Source of the DNA: Siphonodentalium dalli
Taxonomy: Eukaryota; Mollusca; Scaphopoda; Gadilida; Siphonodentaliidae
Direction: 5' to 3'
DNA length: 64,000 nucleotides
Assembly (NCBI GenBank): GCA_032622095.1
Contig: CP136069.1
Span: 103,262,278-103,326,277 of the forward strand
The translations under genes and the position numbers were made by a program. Position 1 is the first letter of the stretch, and the number at the start of each line of letters is the position of its first letter. The notes beneath the pieces were generated by a model. The model was not told where the DNA came from, searched no databases, and saw only the letters and a program-made list of their open reading frames with translations. This document shows, one piece after another, positions 49,579 through 60,839 of the stretch.

Positions 49579-51858
49579 TTGCGTATTGCGGAAATGTTCA
49601 CAAATCGCGATGATACCGAAACTATAACTCAGCAGAAACCGATCAGAATATTCAGCGAAAACAATATCTCAACCTTTAAAAGTATTCTACAGACCGACTC
49701 ATTTGACAGTGTATATAACAGTTCATCGGCCAATCTAGCATATGATAACTTCATGAAGGTATATCTCGATGCATATAACAAAGCGTTCCCATTAATCGTC
49801 TCCAAACCATCAAAGAAATACGTCAAGAAACAACCATGGATGACGGCAGGTCTCCTAAATTCCTCTCTACATAAAAATAAACTATACGTAAACAAATTGA
49901 AAAACCCAACGGATTTTAATTCTAAAAATTACAAGGAATACTGCCAATTATTCAATACGATGAAAAGAAAAAGCAAAAATTATTACTACACTGATGTGTT
50001 ACAAGCAAATAAATTCAACAAGAGACAAACGTGGGCGATATTGAAAGATGCATTGAATTTGACCAACAATAGACCCAAAATACCATCGAAATTACGTCAC
50101 GGAAACTGCGATATATCAAATCAGACGGATATGGCCAAATCATTCAATGACTATTTCTCCCTAATCGGATATAAAACAAGCACCGAAGTTCCAGTTAAAC
50201 CTGGCCATGACTTCTCACAGTACCTAAAAGAAACTCACGCTGATAATTTCTTCATTCGCCCAACCGACATGGACGAAATAGTATCAACTTGTTCATTATT
50301 ACTTGGAAAAGGAAGCACAGATGTAAATGATATATCAACCAAACTAATGAAAAAAACAATATCCGAAACTGCAAGCGCGCTAACGTATATATTTAATATG
50401 TCATTTGAAGAAGGAAAGTTTCCCACAAACATGAAGGTTGCAAAAGTTATACCCGTACATAAAGGAGGATCGCACGACTTGATTGAAAACTACAGGCCGA
50501 TAAGTATACTACCAGTGTTTTCTAAACTCATCGAAAAACTAATGCAAAAAAGACTAACCTCATTCATGTCGCGATTCAACATACTGCATAATCACCAGTA
50601 TGGTTTCCGCAAAGATCACTCAACTATTCACCCTTTGCTACACCTCTTACACTCTGTTGTAGAAAATAATGATAAGCCAACGAAAGATTCAACACTTGCG
50701 ATTTTTATAGACTTATCAAAAGCATTCGACACCATCAATCATGATCTATTACTTAGAAAACTTGAATACTACGGTATTAGGGGGGTTTCTAACAACTGGT
50801 TCAAAAGCTATTTAAATGAACGGCAACAGTACGTAGAAATAATGGGTGAAAAATCAAATATACAAAACATTTTATGTGGTGTACCTCAGGGATCTATACT
50901 CGGACCCATGCTCTTTTTACTATATGTTAATGACATGCCCAACTGTACGTCACTCAACATGTTGTCATTCGCGGATGACACAACTCTATATATTTCTGGC
51001 AATGATGGTAATACCATACAAAAAGCAGTGAACATCGAGTTAGAAAAATTATCAACTTGGTGCTGCTGTAACAGACTTTCGATCAACACATCAAAAAGCA
51101 AATATATGCTACTTCACCCACCAATGAATGACAATAAATGGTCGCGATTGAAGGTAAAATTAAACAATAAGCAACTCATTAGAGTTGGTAATAGGTGTCA
51201 AGAAACTTCTTTAAAATTCCTGGGCATTTACATAGATGAAAACCTTACTTTTAAAACTCATATCTCAATGCTTAACAAACGAATAAAACATGCATTGTTT
51301 GCTCTAAACAAGGTCAAACGTATTCTTCCCAAAACTGCAAAAAAAACTCTCTACTACGCATTAATTCACAGCTATCTAACATACGGACTTCCGGTATGGG
51401 GGCATTCGGTTGCTGCAAATTCAATGACAACTCTCCAAAAAAGATCAATTCGCATATTATGCAACAAAAATTATAGAAGTCATACAGAACCGTTATTTAA
51501 AAAAGAAAAAATATTGAAGTTTAGCGACCTTTATCGTATGCACTGTGCCCAATTTATGTATGACTGGACAAAACTTGTACTACCCAGATCATTTTCCACT
51601 TGCTTTGAATACTCTCGTGGAATAACTACGAGACAAGCCAAAAACATTAGAGTAATAAAACCGAGAATAAAATTTACGGCATACCTCCCAAAACACTCAT
51701 TCCCAGATATATGGAATTCAATCAATGCACAAATTAGAAATTCAAAGAACAAATTCATATTTAAAAGATGTTTAATAAAAAATATGTTGTCAAAATATGC
51801 TGAAGTTATTAGCTGTGGAGACGCGTATTGTTTTGATTGTAACAACACGTTAACATAG
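49579..51858 (+). pseudogene. Reverse transcriptase ORF of the inserted LINE, N-terminally truncated
   Basis: The 759-codon frame is uninterrupted from the insertion point to a TAG stop. The first codon is TTG and the first ATG is at 49594; neither is a natural start because the N-terminal endonuclease is absent. Residues 80-170 match the linker seen before RT in this group (KKQPWMTAGLLNSS). RT motifs are NYRPISILP (304-312), FIDLSKAFDTINHDLL (376-391, catalytic D378), GVPQGSILGP (434-443) and the active-site FADD (464-467). The thumb and C-terminal region follow to residue 759. All catalytic residues remain and there are no internal stops, so the insertion is relatively young compared with the LINE it entered. 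Confidence 0.92.
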
Positions 51859-52364
51859 TAACTCTCACAAGTCTCACCTAACCTGGTCGAAGATTTACCC
51901 TTTTACCTACCTATTTACTTATCATTATTTGAAGAATGTCAGACTATTATCTCATATAAAAAAATCACTAAAAACCCGTCGAAGTAAAAGGGTATGAGAT
52001 ATACAAAACATAATTTGATCAACGCTTATAGAGCGACCAGTAAACCAAACTCACAAATACATTACTATATACATACTCGGACACACCCTCATACATGTGT
52101 GTTTTCCACCTTTCTCCGGCTTAATTCTTGCTTCGATGATAACACGATTGCACTAGACAAGCGAATTAATAGGTGGCACCAACCGAGGTGCGTGAACCAA
52201 TAAGGATAACCGCTATATACAATACAATATATTCATCTATGAACTCAGGGGACAACAGGAAGACGGCCTATATTGGCCATGTCGCCCCCTGTGCAATAAT
52301 AATTTATGTTATTTGTGATTATTTGTATATTGACATGATTTATTGCACAAATAAAATATTCATT
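51859..52364 (+). other. 3' untranslated region of the inserted LINE
   Basis: About 0.5 kb separates the RT stop from the ATTCATTCAT tail. No ORF of note; AATAAA lies near the end. Confidence 0.65.
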
Positions 52365-52874
52365 CATATGTGACAAATCCCACCATGATTCACAGCCATA
52401 AAGAGCTTTGGGAATAACGATATGTTTAAGAATCTTTAGGTTGGTTAAAGGAGAGAACTCGGTTGTAACAGGTGAGCGACAAGCTGAGAAGAATACTTTG
52501 CGTAGCATATCAGTAGCCTTCTCAACTTTCGGATTCTGTTTACCAGACGAGCTCTGAATAATACCCAGATGAGAGACTTCTTCTACTTTGGCGATATGTC
52601 TGGGTCCGAGCTCCCATGGTCTATCCTCAGTGTGACGCCGGCATTGGGAGGTGCCAATTACAACAACTTTGCTTTTCTCGTGTGAGAACTCGAAGCGCCA
52701 CTTTAAACTATATAGGTGACATATGTTGAGGAGTCTACGGAGACGTCCGTCTGTGAATGAGAGAATAGTTATGTCATCAGCCGTCGTAGGGGACGAACAT
52801 GAAATAGAGCTAATGTGAACGCCATCACGTGTATCTGACAGGGATTCCACAAGTTCATCAATAGATACAAGAAG
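52365..52874 (-). pseudogene. RT palm/thumb segment of the minus-strand LINE, second frame
   Basis: This segment continues the RT after a frame change near 52870 and holds the TADD active-site motif (residues 23-26 counting from 52850). It then reads YSLKWRFEFSHEKSKVVV and PKALYGCESWWDLS, the usual sequence order after the active site in LINE RTs. At about 52367 it runs into the inserted plus-strand LINE; the residues beyond that belong to the insert. The rest of the protein resumes at 49572. Confidence 0.85.
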
Positions 52875-55132
52875 GGCGACATTACCTCTCCTTGCCTTGT
52901 TCCTTGCTCCACCGTGAAGGCTTCCGATGTTATCCCATTACAGAGAACATGGCTCTGTACATCTGAGTACATGTTTGAAATGACTCTGAGCATAGCGCCC
53001 GTTACACCTTTTTGAGATAATTTATAGATGAGCCCTTCATGCCAAACGCGATCAAAGGCTTTCTTTGAATCAAGGAACGCTGCATATACTCGTGACCCGT
53101 TGCATTCTGCATACGCACAGGCTTCCTTTAGCTCGAATGTGGTTATTGAGCAACCGACGCCCCTCTGAAATCCGTTCTGCATAGAGGTTGGAAAGTTCTT
53201 GAATATATTGCTACATCGGAGTCTATCGAGGACAATTATCTCGAAAAGTTTGTAAAGGGCTGGTAGAAGCGTGATTGCGCGATAACTGTCCGGGGCATGT
53301 ACTGGCTTTGGATCACCTTTGAATATTGGTACGATAATCCCCCTTTTCATATCGGGAGGGATGTGGGTATGTTTTAACATTAGCGAGTATAGTGTGCACA
53401 ATACGTTAAGAAATTCCGGCGGAGAGTTCAGAATATGTTCATTTACAACTCTGTCAATACCAGCTGCCTTATTGGGCTTGATAAATTTAATAGCCTCGGT
53501 TAATTCTGCCATGGAGACTAGACTCGTCAGACAGGTTTCCTCGCTATCAGGGAGGTTACTGTTGAGTAGAATGTTAACCTGTGAGTGAATAGACTGTTCA
53601 AAGTTCGGATCAGAGTGAGGAGTGCGTTTGTAGAGCGAAGTAAAGTAATGTTGCCAACCTTGGGCTATATCCAATGGATCTCTGTACATTTTACCATCAA
53701 AATTCATTTCCGAACCTGGAGATGCATATGTTGGACACTTAGATTTAATAGCTTTCCAAAAACTTTTCTGATCATCTTTAGCAAATATTTCTATTTGTCG
53801 CTTTGAGTCTGTAAAATATTTCTTAACGGCTATTCGATGAGCCCTACGAAACTGACGTTTCTTCTCGCGGTACACTCGAAAAGTGGTGTTTGAAACGTTG
53901 TTAGGGCGACCAACGAAAGGCCAAGCTTTCCGATATTTTATCATGTCAGAGTGTAGTTCACTCAGTTTGCTGTTCCAATGTGGTTTGCAGTTACGTCGTT
54001 TGCGAAGTTGGGGACTGGCTGCATCTGCTGCCGATAACAATACATTAACTAATTGTGAATTGAGAACATTTATATCATGTGTTGAGCTAACGGACACTGA
54101 CAGCGTTGACATGTTCTCACGTATGATACTTTTGTACATTTCGGTGTCAAGCTTCATCCAGTTCACAAGTTTTCGACGTGAATTAGAGTTATTGTTCGTG
54201 GGACATGGGATAGCAGCGGTGCATCTCACAGGTCGGTGGTTTGATGTGTTAATAGCGTCGTCGTCAAGAATTTCAACGTTATGCATCAAATCACACTTAC
54301 ATTCAAGAACAATAATGTGATCAATCAATGATGATGATGAAACAACAGATGAGTATGGAACAAAAGACATATTTGGACCGCTGCATATCGGTAATGTCAT
54401 TAGCGATAACATATTGTGTTCAGACAGAAAATATCTCAGGAGTAGTGATCTAGAATTTGTTCTAGGTTCTTTGGGAACTGACTGAGTTTTGGTACTCGTA
54501 CGAGGTAAATGGGCATTAAAGTCACCCATTAGAAATATAGACCCATGAGATGAGAACTCATGTATGAGGTCCTTGAGATCTGAAAGGCATTTTGTAAATT
54601 CATCGACTGGATAATTGGAGTTAGGTAGGTACACCTGGAATATGAAAATAAAATTGTTATATCCCAGGCGAATCCGAATTCCAATTATACGTTCGTTTTC
54701 AATGTTTACACTGGCAAAGTTACATGCATATTTCTTGTTGACGAGAATCGCTACACCATCGCGGCAATATGTACCACCTGTTTTTGTCACAACAGTTCTA
54801 CCACATTTACCGATACTGGTGTAATTGTTATGTATGTCATTCAGCAGATATAATTTCTCTGGGTTGAGCCAATGCTCTGAAATACCTATGACATCGTATG
54901 CAAACTGATTGAGCAAACAATTCAAATATGTGGCACTAGAAGAAAGGCCAGTTGCATTCCACGAAAGCATATTGACATATTTATAAGACAGTGATTCATT
55001 GCTGAGATCATTACTATGATTACTATCCATGATGGTTCGTGTTTGAAAAGTTATTGTCCTGATGATGAAGATTTCGCCAAGGGCGACTGTACACGCCATC
55101 TGGCCAGAAATAGGCTGATGAGATAAGGTCAC
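52863..55132 (-). pseudogene. Endonuclease and reverse transcriptase of the minus-strand LINE
   Basis: The long frame starts at or after 55132; an internal ATG giving MDSNHSNDL is an alternative start, because the endonuclease only begins at about residue 54 (NMLSWNATGL). Endonuclease motifs are ISEHW with E86, GDFNAH at 203-208, LIDHII at 269-274 and SNHRPV at 297-302, covering the catalytic residues of the apurinic/apyrimidinic type that nicks target DNA. RT motifs are KPNKAAGIDRV, SYRAITLLPALYKLFE, AFLDSKKAFDRVWH (catalytic D688) and GTRQGEVMSPFLY (about 744-756). Close to the end the frame is lost, so the active-site TADD lies in another frame. It is an old, broken copy. Confidence 0.9.
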
Positions 55133-55241
55133 TTTTATCTAAAGGAATTGTTATCTTAGCAGCATATGAATCAGGAAACATTCTGGAGCATTCCCTATTA
55201 GCAGAAAGGAGGCACAGCGAACAAGAGAATAAACAAGGAAA

Positions 55242-55502
55242 TTATGGCTGATGGTGAAACACGTCGACGGATTGGAATTGATAACAAATGAGGACACAAC
55301 CGGTCGCGACTCGTATAATTTGCGAATGACTTACGAAATCATGTCGGCGGTAGTCAGCAACATTCCGGGCAGATGTAACATGCGGAGTTTGGTATTCAGC
55401 TGATACGGAACAAATCATACCGAAACATGGAATGTTGGACGGATGAAGTAGATCAGACGAGTCACATAAATCACATCGAGCTTTACCGGCCCTGGGTGCA
55501 TC
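55242..55502 (-). other. Open stretch upstream of the LINE endonuclease, possible ORF1 remnant
   Basis: 87 codons without a stop read GKARCDLCDSSDLLHPSN near the start and end at TAA (55242-55244). The CX2C with later His and Cys could be a remnant of a zinc-containing ORF1 or just 5' untranslated sequence. It has no start codon in the window part of the frame and is not long enough to exclude chance. Confidence 0.25.
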
Positions 55503-55870
55503 ATATTACAAATCTATATTTTGAAACAGTTAGATAATAACAGGCAACATGTCCTCAGACTAAGAAATAATGTTTTTCTCTGATTATTTTCTATGAACCA
55601 GGACAGAACATGTGGCTATTTCTAGAGCATTGTATTACAAATAAAATTTCTAAACAGTATTAAGCGAAACATGTACAACTCCAGATATTTCTCTTTTCGG
55701 TAATTAATTGTTGAAAAGGGCCTTGAAAATAGGTTCCATGAACATTTTGTTGTTTGGAAATGCTGCATATACCGGTATACATACGGTATGTATTTCACAT
55801 CAGAGCTCATGCGTAAATTCACATTATTTTATGTCATTCAAAGGGGGAAACCCAGTTAGAAAGTATCCCT
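55498..55870. repeat. Dispersed repeat, copy 2
   Basis: Related to 16715-16975 (shared CATGTCCTCAGACTAAGAAA, TATGAACCAGGACA and TATGTCATTCAAAGGG). It abuts the 5' end of the LINE and is more complete than copy 1. Non-coding and unclassified. Confidence 0.65.
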
Positions 55871-55871
55871 T

Positions 55872-56076
55872 TAAGTCTTAAGTGATAATACGGCCTTATT
55901 TTGTTGATAAATAACAAGTTTTGGGAAATTTGATACCATAGTTGACAGTGCTTAGCATTAATTATTTCGTCGCAATAAATACATTCTGAGAACTAAAGCG
56001 TATTTTGAAGAAATGTTGTTGTTGTTGTTGTATCTTGTTGATATGGGACCGTCTGATCGGATTGAGTAACTTTAAT
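55872..56076. repeat. Fragment of the large foldback element
   Basis: It matches the outer right arm of the element at 14451-15396 (TAGTTGACAGTGCTTAGCATT, AAATGTTGTTGTTG, ATATGGGACCGTCTGATC, TTGAGTAACTTTAA) with many differences. Only one arm is present, so this is an older or partial copy. Confidence 0.6.
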
Positions 56077-56577
56077 GCTTAAAGTTTAAACTGAGAACAC
56101 AGTGTAAGAATCATGATATATTTAATAGGTGAGAATGGTAAAACAAATCACCGTTAATGGCATTATTAACAGTTAATCACGTTTAACTTGATCTGTCCAT
56201 CACAGGAAACATAATTCATACCGTAGATGGAAAGTTGGAAACTGTTCAAACATATTCTCTCACTACACTCAGTCACTCTGCAGTCTGCTGTCTCTGCAGT
56301 ATGCCGAGAGCGAATGGGAGATGTTCACTGACCAAGTTTATGGACTCACTTAGTCCACAGCGCACTAGGCTTCACATGTTTGTCACTTTTGTGTGTAGTC
56401 TGTAGATGGCCAGAATTGCATTCTGACCCGAGTCACAGTGATTAAGGCTGAGCCTGAAGTCGGTGATAACTAAATCACTAAATGAGTAAATCAGTGAGTC
56501 AGCTTTTAAATGTCCATTCTCTGATTTCCTTGACCTGACATGCAGTGACAGCTATTAAATTTGGCGAAGTAGAACAT
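56077..56577. other. Non-coding spacer
   Basis: No gene, repeat or site that I can support. Confidence 0.35.
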
Positions 56578-56760
56578 GGGGGGGGGGGGGGCGGAAAAAA
56601 CTGCAGACACAGGGTGGAAAAAACTGTTTTCTTCGGTTTGGGTACCCCCCCCCCCCAAACAGCAAAAACTGCAGTTTTTTCAACTGACCCCCCCCCCCCC
56701 AGAAAAATCAAATCAGTTTTTTTCCAGTGACCCCCCCCCCCTCCCAGAAAAATCAAATCT
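56578..56760. repeat. Cluster of poly-G and poly-C runs
   Basis: G14 at 56578-56591, then C12 at 56645-56656, C13 at 56688-56700 and C11 at 56731-56741, separated by 30-55 bp containing GAAAAAACTG or AGAAAAATCAAATC repeats. The G run followed by C runs gives potential for both hairpins and G-quadruplexes. ORFs here are artefacts of the runs. Confidence 0.75.
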
Positions 56761-58149
56761 ACCCCAGCCGGACAACAACTCGGTTTGACCGGAAACCGAA
56801 AAAAAACACCGGAGCATACAATTCGCGAGAAGGTGCTTGGTAACTTAGTTTAGATTATTATGACTAAAATGGTCATTGTCTACCAGTAGAACGCAGATTT
56901 GTACCTCGTGATGTCATGACATGTACAAACATGTATATTGGTGATCGCAACGCTTTGTATGCACTTTAAAAAATGACAACTAGTCATTACCTCGACTTTG
57001 AAAAAGATGCAAATGAGATGAGTGAGATACCAGCATATAACTGTTTTCTGATACCATTGGAGGAGAAATTGTTTAATACATGGGATAGTTCTGCAGTAAA
57101 AATTTGCCAGATAAGCGATCGCAGGGTATAATTCTGCATTCGACTGGTAGACACTGACATAGTCGGCATTATTAAGAGGGTTAATGGGGTCAATATCACA
57201 TGTAAACTAAGACAGTGTTATCCCAAATTGTTTTAGGTGGATTGTACTACTCATGTATATATGATTTGGATATTAAGGTTAATCCATATTCTATAAAATG
57301 AGAGAAAATTGAAGTTGTGAGTCTGAAATTACATATTTGGAAAAAAATTACATGCAAATTTTTTCCGACAACCCCTAAATCACCGTGAGTGGGGACCACA
57401 GACCAGTGACCAGTGACCTTCATTTTCATAATTTTTCAGTCACAGATTCATTTTCATATTTTTTCAGTCACAGACTCATCATTGATCAGTTTCTTTTCCG
57501 ACTGACTGAGTTTCATTTTCACTGTTCAACTTCAGAAGTCTGGAGTGGAGGCTTCACACACAATGTATGCCCAATCGAGTGGCTTATACCCATAAAATTC
57601 AGTACGAGAACCATGTTGTACAACTGAAGTTCGAATGGCAAGCGCCAATAACTGGTCGACGCGATTTTATGATGAAAATTAAGTCATCATTTGCAACGTT
57701 GACCCATAGACTATGGTTGACCTAACTGAAACGGTACGGAATCTGACGAGGTTTGCCGAATGCTATGAATCTAGGCAGGGACATAGACTAAAAATAGGAT
57801 AGACGTCGCACTCATGGTTATCAATCTGTAACGCTACTGGACGTCGCCATTGCTTTGGCCCCCAAGCGTTAAGGTAGTTCAGAAAAGTAGGGGGAAATAA
57901 TTTTACGTTATATTTACATAGGGTTCGTGTACGGTTGTGAAGAAATACTCGTAATAAAGTACTTTATATTAACTTTTAATCATAATGATTTCAATGTGAC
58001 ATTCAATTAATGCCACTAAATGCGATTTGGTCCGTGATATGCATTTTCTGGAATGGAAAGTGTCCGTAATTCGACGTCATTTACTGCGCTAAATCAAACT
58101 CTCTTGTGGCAAATTACATGTGCGTATTTTGCGTCCAGGTTTATTCTTA
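56761..58149. other. Non-coding spacer
   Basis: No convincing ORF or RNA gene. A weak repeat of TTTTTCAGTCACAGA with ATTCATTTTCAT lies near 57425-57480. Confidence 0.35.
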
Positions 58150-58286
58150 CGTGTTGTGGGGATTTAGTTTTGTAATTTTCCTCGATCAGCTAGTGCAAGT
58201 ATTGGAGGATCTGATTTCTAACGTGTAGTGGGGATTTAGTTTTGTAGTTTTCCTAGATCAGCTGGTGCACATGTAAGTATTGGAGG
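58150..58286. repeat. Two-copy tandem duplication, 72 bp period
   Basis: CGTGTTGTGGGGATTTAGTT at 58150 recurs as CGTGTAGTGGGGATTTAGTT at 58222, and similarity continues through TTTTCCTAGATCAGCTGGTG and AGTATTGGAGG, with a 6 bp insertion in the second copy. Confidence 0.75.
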
Positions 58287-58373
58287 TATACTGAAGCACA
58301 TAATTCAGAGTGATTTTTCTCATAAACGTACACACGTACGTTGTGAAATTAATCAATGGATATATAGAGAATA

Positions 58374-58526
58374 CCTACGGGTTTTGGTTGAATACCCGGA
58401 TTATCTCATTCGTGGGTACAAGGAAATACAGAATTTTCACGAGCGGCTGCAAGCCGCGAGTGGAAATTCTGTATTTCCTTGTACCCACGAATGAGATAAT
58501 CCGGGTATTCAACCAAAACCCGTAGG
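58374..58526. repeat. Near-perfect hairpin, 153 bp
   Basis: CCTACGGGTTTTGGTTGAAT at the left end is the complement of the right end, and pairing continues to a 3 bp loop between GCGGCT and AGCCGC near 58446-58460. Only a few mismatches. It could be a young foldback MITE, with target duplication unclear, or the source of a small-RNA hairpin. The 71-codon ORF across it is only the palindrome translated. Confidence 0.8.
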
Positions 58527-60839
58527 TGTTCTTTTTATTATATGAGCTATAAACCGGCCCAAAACTGCTAGTTTTGTCCTACAGTTCACTTCAAATTGTT
58601 AGAAAGCTTCGACATTTGCATTTTGTTTACATTCCATCAATTGATTTGCTCACCACTGAATGACAAATATCGAGCATAGCCGCCATAAGAAATAGTCCCC
58701 ATTGTTTTATTCTGAAATGATGCGAGAAAATTAATGTATACATAATTTAGTGATAAGAATATATTAAAACAAATGAGTTAACATTATAACAATTAAATAA
58801 CAGTTTATGAACCGTGAAAATCAATAATTAAAACAATAGTCCGGCTGTTATTGATACGCTTTGAAACTTAATGTGATTCGCCGCTATAAACCGGAAGTAA
58901 TCTCCGAAAAAGTAATACTATTGTGTTATCCATCGAGTCGGTCAGTGTTATCCATCGAGTCGGTCCAGGCGATGGATATAACGCTCTACGCCACGGCAAT
59001 TTCCCACTATTTAATGGGGAAGCATATAATAAATATGAGTCTCATGTCCTCCACAGTTGAATCACTAGCCCGATTCAACCGGGAACTTTTTAACTTTTAT
59101 ATATACCGGTATATATATATAAAATAAAATAATTTCCCGTAAAATTAAATAAATGTCACAGGACCACTGCACCCCATTGTATATTGTATTCTAACATATA
59201 CGAGTATTATAAACATGTCTTCCTTTAATATCTCAGAGTAATTAATTTCATCTTATAAAAACAGACATATATATCATGTTTATATACATAAATGAATGAC
59301 CAATGATTAGTTATTTGAGTTCCATGATTCTTTTGTATTTTGGGTCACAGTAGGGTGTTTCAACAAACAGTTGTGTATGTGGTCTTATTATATGAATTAA
59401 CCTAATCATGAATATAAAGGGTATAGGATATTTTATTTCAATATACACATATTAATGCATGATACATTTGACAAATATTACATTGTATATTCGAGGGGGT
59501 GGCATAGTCAGGCTATCTCTGTCCACCATGATATTAAAATATATATCAACGAAGAACAGTTAATTGTATAGGCTACTTTGAAACTGAGCGAGATAATCCA
59601 TACAGTAATAAAATAGTTAATGATAATCATATAGTCCATTTACATTGGATAATTACAGTTACTAAAGCTGAATGGGATCATGCATGCTATTGGGAGCTGC
59701 TAGTCTAGAGAATACTTTTTCAGACTGGAGGGACACACAATCTGCAAATGAACATGGGCGTTGCCTTAGTATGGATAAGTACCATGTGATGGAGAGACAA
59801 TGTTTGAAATCTATAATTAATTTAATGATGAACTTATAAATGTGTATCATTTGTGGCTCTTTCCTTGACAGTCAATGAGACATCAGCTAGACAAAATCCA
59901 GGATTTTCGCACAAGTATAGTTCAATTCCTTCTTTATCTTGAACACATTCTTGCATTCTGCATCTCATTCTGTCTCATCTGGATTATTTTCGGCTCGTGC
60001 ATGTTGCACACATCACTTTGTGACCCACCAATATCATTAAGGTCTTGCCATTGGCATACGGTATAGATCTGTCCACTTCCTGAAATAATACAGAATTCGA
60101 AGCATTTAATTTGAATTTATAAATAATTTACAGGTTACAGGTATGAAATATGTTATATTGGGATATTTCCCATGCAGTATACACCACTCACCAGTGCCTA
60201 CATTGGCAAACCTTGTAATATTCAGTTGTTCATACCTCTTTATGATAGCAGTATAAATTATACAAAAATAATGCTATTGCTAATATAATAATAAATAAGG
60301 CTAATTATATTATATTTCAACATAGCTGACCATGCAGTACTTGTATACATTAATATGACCATACGTAAACGTAATAAAGCCCACGTAGATTAAATCTGGC
60401 AGTTTGCGATACGAAATACATTTATAATAATTACCGCTTTTGAATTATACCGGTATCGAAATTAGTCGACGAAATTGATGTGACAAAGATAAAGGAAAAT
60501 AATGACATTTCTTCCTGTGCTCAAATAGAACTTTCGAAGAGGTGTTCTTTTGTGCGACACGGTTCACATTTTCACAACATTTTTTACTCGATTCGTTTAC
60601 TGTTAACACCGAATATCTGGTCTGCTTGACAGCGTGGAAATATAATAAAATTACATTACAAAATACTCCAAGCTGTGTGTTGAAATTCTGCACTACATGT
60701 GGAGTGATGACAGGGTGTGCTGTATAGCTCATGGTGTGTTGCTACACAGCTAAGTCATGTAGTCCGAAAATATCCAACGTCTATTCAAATCTGAGATAGA
60801 AATGCTTATTTGCATAAGTTGGAGGGAATTGTGTGAGCA
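58527..60839. other. Non-coding spacer with a small direct repeat
   Basis: GTGTTATCCATCGAGTCGGT is repeated in tandem (58923 and 58945, 22 bp period). An AT microsatellite with TATACCGGTATATATATATA lies near 59100-59122. No gene recognised. Confidence 0.4.

Larger units (their letters stand above)
49573..52364 (+). mobile_element. 5'-truncated LINE inserted into the minus-strand LINE
   Basis: It begins abruptly inside the linker before RT, so the endonuclease and everything upstream is missing, as expected from incomplete reverse transcription. The 3' end has AATAAA at 52351-52356 followed by ATTCATTCAT, a short repeat tail of the kind used by CR1/L2-like elements. A shared CAT (49570-49572 and 52365-52367) is the only visible target duplication. 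RT motifs suggest the Jockey/CR1 group; the clade is inference. Confidence 0.85.
48560..55495 (-). mobile_element. Non-LTR retrotransposon (LINE), minus strand, interrupted
   Basis: Reading from 55495 down, it has a possible 5' segment, an apurinic-type endonuclease, reverse transcriptase, a C-terminal zinc-finger region, and a 3' end with an AATAAA-like signal near 48568-48573 (complement) and a short TC run. A second LINE in the opposite orientation lies inside it at 49573-52364. Ignoring that insert, the protein frame runs across the insertion point in register. One frame change is visible near 52870. The clade is not certain; no RNase H domain is visible. Inactive. Confidence 0.88.

Noticed and set aside
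58310-58525. 71-codon ORF
   Set aside because: It is the translation of a near-perfect palindrome.
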